The position numbers and the translations under genes were made by a program. The notes under the pieces are model-generated. The model did no database searches and had not been told where the DNA came from. It saw nothing but the letters and a program-made list of their open reading frames with translations. This document shows positions 57,986 through 64,000 of a stretch of 64,000 nt of DNA, piece after piece (position 1 is the first letter of the stretch; each line of letters begins with the position of its first letter). This DNA comes from an uncultured Algibacter sp. (GTDB taxonomy: Bacteria; Bacteroidota; Bacteroidia; Flavobacteriales; Flavobacteriaceae): NCBI RefSeq assembly GCF_947487575.1, contig NZ_CANKXG010000005.1, positions 62,001-126,000 on the forward strand. Direction: 5' to 3'.

Positions 57986-58639
57986 TTAATCTAGTTTATT
58001 AATGTAATAATCTTTGTATTTATTGGTGTCAAAGGTAAATAAGGTTTTTGATAAAGGCTCATTTGTTTTAAAAGAATTAACAGTAAGCGTTGTTTTTGTA
58101 CCATTTTTACCCACTTGTATTAAATTGTAAATATGCTTTGTTTGCGTATCTATACCTAAAAGAATATTTTTTATTTCAGAATTTGAATCGATAGGGGTAA
58201 GTTTTACATATTGAATTTTTCTACCATTTATATTTTGTTCAATATCAATTGTGTAAGTATGCCCCTCTTCATAAAAAGATAGCATTTTACTAGGTGTAAT
58301 GGCATCGCTTTCTTCATCATTATCTGATGAAATAGTTACTTCTTCATCTTCAGTACTAATACTATACATGGTTTTTCCATCAAATAGTCTAGTCACTCCA
58401 AGGATATTTAATCTGTATTTATCACCTTGCATGATAACATCACCTTTGGTTTCTTGTTTTATGTTTTCTGAAATATTTTCAAGAGTATATTTAAAGTCTA
58501 GTGAAATATTTTCATAGCTTTTAACTTTTGTTGAAACCTCGTTTAACAACGCTTTGGCATTGTTTTGGGTAAATGCACTAAATGAAAGCGTAATAAGTAA
58601 TATGGTTAAGAATTTTTTCATTGAAATTTTATTTTTCAT
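57986..58639 (-). CDS. lolA: Outer membrane lipoprotein carrier protein LolA
   Basis: LLNEVSTKVKSYENISLDFKYTL..KGDVIMQGDKYRLNILGVTRLFDGKTMYS. Confidence 0.88.
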   Translation of the reverse strand: MKNKISMKKFLTILLITLSFSAFTQNNAKALLNEVSTKVKSYENISLDFKYTLENISENIKQETKGDVIMQGDKYRLNILGVTRLFDGKTMYSISTEDEEVTISSDNDEESDAITPSKMLSFYEEGHTYTIDIEQNINGRKIQYVKLTPIDSNSEIKNILLGIDTQTKHIYNLIQVGKNGTKTTLTVNSFKTNEPLSKTLFTFDTNKYKDYYINKLD

Positions 58640-58666
58640 TCCTCTTCTCGCGGAACCTAATTTTAA

Positions 58667-61039
58667 TTATAATTCGTCTTCTAAAAGTTTATCTAAGGCT
58701 GTCAAATCTGGAACTAAAACCTGTCTTGCTTTGCTGCCTTCAAAATGACCAACTATTCCTGCGGCTTCTAACTGATCAATTAACCTACCAGCTCTATTGT
58801 AGCCTAATTTTAATTTTCGCTGTAATAATGAAGCTGAACCTTGTTGAGCGGTTACAATAACAATAGCGGCATCTTTAAATAGTTTATCTCTATCTGATAT
58901 GTCTATATCAAGACCTGTGCCACTTTCTTCACCAACATATTCAGGAAGTAAATAAGCATCAGGATATGCTTTTTGTGAGCCTATATAATCTGTTATTTTT
59001 TCAACTTCAGGAGTGTCAACAAAAGCACATTGTACACGAATTAAATCGTTGCCTTGCGTATAAAGCATATCTCCGCGGCCAATAAGTTGGTCTGCTCCAG
59101 AACCATCTAAAATGGTACGTGAATCAATTTTTGAAGTTACTCTAAACGCAATTCTAGCTGGGAAATTGGCTTTAATGATACCTGTAATTACATTAACAGA
59201 TGGGCGTTGGGTTGCAATAATTAAATGAATTCCAATAGCACGGGCTAATTGTGCTAAACGTGCAATAGGTGTTTCAACCTCTTTACCTGCCGTCATTATT
59301 AAATCTGCAAACTCATCAACAACTAAAACAATGTATGGTAAAAATTGATGTCCGTCATTTGGGTTAAGCTTTCTAGCTTTAAATTTTGCATTGTACTCAG
59401 CTATATTTCTGCAGAATGCATTTTTAAGTAATTCATAACGGTTATCCATTTCAATACATAGTGAGTTTAATGTATTGATAACTTTTGTATTATCCGTTAT
59501 TATAGCATCTTCACTATCTGGGAGTTTTGCTAAATAGTGACGTTCTATTTTATTAAAAAGTGTTAACTCTACTTTCTTTGGGTCAACTAAAACGAATTTA
59601 ACTTCGGCGGGATGTTTTTTGTAAAGTAAGGATGTCAAAACCGCATTTAAACCAACCGATTTACCTTGACCAGTAGCACCAGCCATAAGTAAGTGTGGCA
59701 TTTTTGCAAGATCAACCACAAAGGTTTCATTGCTAATAGTTTTCCCTAAAGCTATTGGTAGTTGCATTTCAGAACTTTGAAATTTCTTTGATGCAATTAC
59801 AGAACGCATGGATACAATTGTAGAATTTTTATTTGGTACCTCTATACCAATAGTGCCTTTTCCAGGAATTGGAGCTATAATACGAATGCCTAATGCTGAA
59901 AGTGATAATGCAATATCATCCTCTAAATTCTTAATTTTAGAAATACGAATTCCAGCATCTGGAACAATTTCATATAATGTAACTGTTGGTCCTATAGTAG
60001 CTTTAATACTGGAAATACCAATTTTATAATTGTTTAAAGTATCAACAATTCTGTTCTTATTTTCTTCTAACTCTTCTTGGTTAATGGTAATCCCTTCAGT
60101 ATCGTATTTCTTTAATAAATCTAGTGTTGGAAATTGATATTTAGCTAATTCTAGAGTAGGGTCAAACTGTCCAAAATCTTCAACTAGTTTATTCGCTAGG
60201 TTATCAGTTTCAGATTTTTCTTCCTTTACGTCTTCAACTTTTATTTCTAATTCAGGTTCTTCAACTTCAGGTTCTGGTATTTTTACTTCTAAGGGAGCTG
60301 TTTCAATTTTTGGTTTAGGCTCTGGATTTTTATTTTCTAAAGCTAATTCATGAGCTTTTTTTATAGCTTCAGCTTCATCAGATAAATTGTTATCCAAAGG
60401 CACAACTATATCTTCTTTCATATTAGAAAGCTCGTCTTTAAAATCTTTTTTAGCAGATTTAAAAATACGCGTAAAACTTTCAAAAGTCACTTTAAAACGA
60501 ATCGCTAAATATGTAATTAATCCAAAAATAAGTAAAAGTATAGTGCCAATTTTACCAACGTAATCCTGAAGAAAACTATTAATTTCAAAACCAATTGTAC
60601 CTCCAAGTATATCATTTTTATTTCCGAAGAATCCTAAAAGTATTGATAGCCAGATAGTAATAAGAATCCCCCAAAACCAATGTTTTCTCAGCTTTGCTTT
60701 GTTGATGTTCATTAAAACATAAACACCAGACATAAAGATTAATCCAGAAAAAATAAAAGATGCAATACCAAAACCACGTTGAATAAAAAAGTCGCTTAAC
60801 CAGGCGCCAGTTTTACTCAACCAATTTTGTGTTTTAACTTCGCGTGACGTGAAGTCTGATAAGGTGCTCTGGTCGGCTTCTCCTGTAAATAGATAAGATA
60901 CAAACGCAATAAATAGCAAAAGTCCAGTAATTACCAGAAAACTACCCAACACCAATTTTTGTTGGCTAGACAACTTAAAACTTGGTGCTTTTACGGTTTT
61001 TCTAGGTGATTTTTTAGCTTTAGTTCTGGTTTTAGCCAT
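58667..61039 (-). CDS. ftsK: DNA translocase FtsK
   Basis: Four TM helices; LLMAGATGQGKSVGLNAVLTSLL; ATQRPSVNVITGIIKANFPARIAFRV; gamma winged helix. Confidence 0.96.
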   Translation of the reverse strand: MAKTRTKAKKSPRKTVKAPSFKLSSQQKLVLGSFLVITGLLLFIAFVSYLFTGEADQSTLSDFTSREVKTQNWLSKTGAWLSDFFIQRGFGIASFIFSGLIFMSGVYVLMNINKAKLRKHWFWGILITIWLSILLGFFGNKNDILGGTIGFEINSFLQDYVGKIGTILLLIFGLITYLAIRFKVTFESFTRIFKSAKKDFKDELSNMKEDIVVPLDNNLSDEAEAIKKAHELALENKNPEPKPKIETAPLEVKIPEPEVEEPELEIKVEDVKEEKSETDNLANKLVEDFGQFDPTLELAKYQFPTLDLLKKYDTEGITINQEELEENKNRIVDTLNNYKIGISSIKATIGPTVTLYEIVPDAGIRISKIKNLEDDIALSLSALGIRIIAPIPGKGTIGIEVPNKNSTIVSMRSVIASKKFQSSEMQLPIALGKTISNETFVVDLAKMPHLLMAGATGQGKSVGLNAVLTSLLYKKHPAEVKFVLVDPKKVELTLFNKIERHYLAKLPDSEDAIITDNTKVINTLNSLCIEMDNRYELLKNAFCRNIAEYNAKFKARKLNPNDGHQFLPYIVLVVDEFADLIMTAGKEVETPIARLAQLARAIGIHLIIATQRPSVNVITGIIKANFPARIAFRVTSKIDSRTILDGSGADQLIGRGDMLYTQGNDLIRVQCAFVDTPEVEKITDYIGSQKAYPDAYLLPEYVGEESGTGLDIDISDRDKLFKDAAIVIVTAQQGSASLLQRKLKLGYNRAGRLIDQLEAAGIVGHFEGSKARQVLVPDLTALDKLLEDEL

Positions 61040-61148
61040 TAATTGGTTTGTTTCAAAATTTAATATCTAAAATAAGATTGTTATTGAGTGATTTTAGTAA
61101 TACAACAAAAATACAAATTACTAACGTTTATCCTAGAGTATTAGTATT

Positions 61149-61517
61149 TTAAAAAATCTTTGGAAGATATATTATAAAGCCAACAATACTCGCAAATATG
61201 CCAGCTATAAATACCGCTCCTGCAGCTATGTCTTTTATTAAACCAATTTTTTCATGACGGTCTGGATGAATAAAATTGGCAATTTCTTCAATGGCTGTAT
61301 TAATGCCTTCAATACTCATAACTAAACCAATAGCGAGTAGTTGAATAGCCCACTCTGTAGAGGAAATGTTAAAATAAAACCCTGCAGCTGTAACTATTAA
61401 AGCTATAAAAAACTGAATTTTTATACTAGCCTCAGATTTTAAAAGTAGGGTTGCACCTTTAAAGGCGTAACCCACACTTTTTAATCGGTTTTTTATAAAA
61501 GATTCTTTTTTAGGCAT
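61149..61517 (-). CDS. Diacylglycerol kinase family protein (DgkA-type)
   Basis: LKSVGYAFKGATLLLKSEASIKIQ..EGINTAIEEIANFIHPDRHEKIGLIKDIAAGAVFI. Confidence 0.93.
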   Translation of the reverse strand: MPKKESFIKNRLKSVGYAFKGATLLLKSEASIKIQFFIALIVTAAGFYFNISSTEWAIQLLAIGLVMSIEGINTAIEEIANFIHPDRHEKIGLIKDIAAGAVFIAGIFASIVGFIIYLPKIF

Positions 61518-62016
61518 CTTGCAATGCTTCTAAAGCAGCCTTATAGTTTGGTTCGTCAACAATTTCTCCCACTTGTTCAGTATATTTTACGATGCCATTT
61601 TTATCTAAAACTACAACACAACGTGAGTGCAAACCTTCTAATGGACCGTCAACAATGTTTAAACCATAAGCTTTCCCGAAACTTCCATCTTTAAAATCAG
61701 ATAAATTTACCACATCTTTTAATCCTTCAGCACCGCAAAAACGACCTTGAGCAAAAGGTAAATCGCGAGAAATACAAAGTACTTTTGTGTTTTCTAATTC
61801 ACTTGCTTCCTGATTAAAGGTTCTAACTGATTGTGCGCAAGTCCCAGTATCAATACTTGGGAAAATGTTTAAAACAACTTTACTTCCTCTATAATTTGTT
61901 AAGCTATGAACATCTAAATCTGTAGTAGTTAGTAAAAAGTCTGGTGCTTTTGTACCAACTTCTGGTAAGTTACTTGATGTTTTAATTGAATTTCCTTTTA
62001 ATGTAATTGAAGCCAT
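61510..62016 (-). CDS. tpx: Thiol peroxidase
   Basis: LNIFPSIDTGTCAQSVRTFN; GLHSRCVVVLDKNG. Confidence 0.95.
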   Translation of the reverse strand: MASITLKGNSIKTSSNLPEVGTKAPDFLLTTTDLDVHSLTNYRGSKVVLNIFPSIDTGTCAQSVRTFNQEASELENTKVLCISRDLPFAQGRFCGAEGLKDVVNLSDFKDGSFGKAYGLNIVDGPLEGLHSRCVVVLDKNGIVKYTEQVGEIVDEPNYKAALEALQDA

Positions 62017-62271
62017 TTTTTTTTGTATTTTAATTTGAGCATCTAAAATAGCAATATTTAGATGAGTTCAATAGCTTAATCTTACTATTTTTTGATTTTT
62101 TTAAGCACATGAGTCATACTTAAAAGCTATTAAAAATAATTATGCGATAAATTTTATCAATTATAATATAATTTTAAAAAATATAGCACATGTTTTTTGA
62201 AGCTATTAAATGAGTAATTTTAGTAATTCAATAAACCTTTATTAATAACTGAATAAAACACAAAAATATAA

Positions 62272-64000
<1,729 letters not shown>

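Overview
The window looks like a Flavobacteriaceae-type (Bacteroidota) chromosome: AT-rich, with a TonB-dependent receptor, a T9SS sorting domain, TAnnTTTG-like promoters, and core genes such as rny, xerD, aroQ, lpdA, clpC, gyrA, ribBA, ftsK, lolA, tpx and katG. Most of it is ordinary core genome. The main accessory feature is a ~10.4 kb integrative element (about 37642-48009) inserted at the 3' end of a tRNA-Ser(UGA) gene. It is bounded by a 13-bp direct repeat (GCGGAGAAAGAGG). It carries an integrase, a second catalytic-core-only tyrosine recombinase, a type III restriction-modification operon with an XRE regulator, an excisionase-like HTH protein, a winged-helix/replication-like protein and unknown ORFs. 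Inside both ends, and once internally, is a 21-bp composite motif (AGGGAATnnnAGGGAATCCCT) that sits at near-constant distance from promoter-like sequence upstream of three element genes. A second 21-bp motif (AGGGTAACCCATAGGGTAACT) is also present near both ends. Together these look like an element-specific arm-site/operator system, which is the most interesting novel candidate here. Other points of note: a candidate 6S RNA between zapA and rny; a PAP2 paralogue interrupted by one in-frame TGA inside a lipid-phosphate gene cluster; a decayed C-terminal copy of a DegT-family aminotransferase; a two-copy REP-like palindromic intergenic repeat; 11 perfect CTAACAA repeats after xerD; and a RibBA whose GTP cyclohydrolase II domain has no cysteines. 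All calls come from reading the sequence and supplied ORFs; no database search was run.
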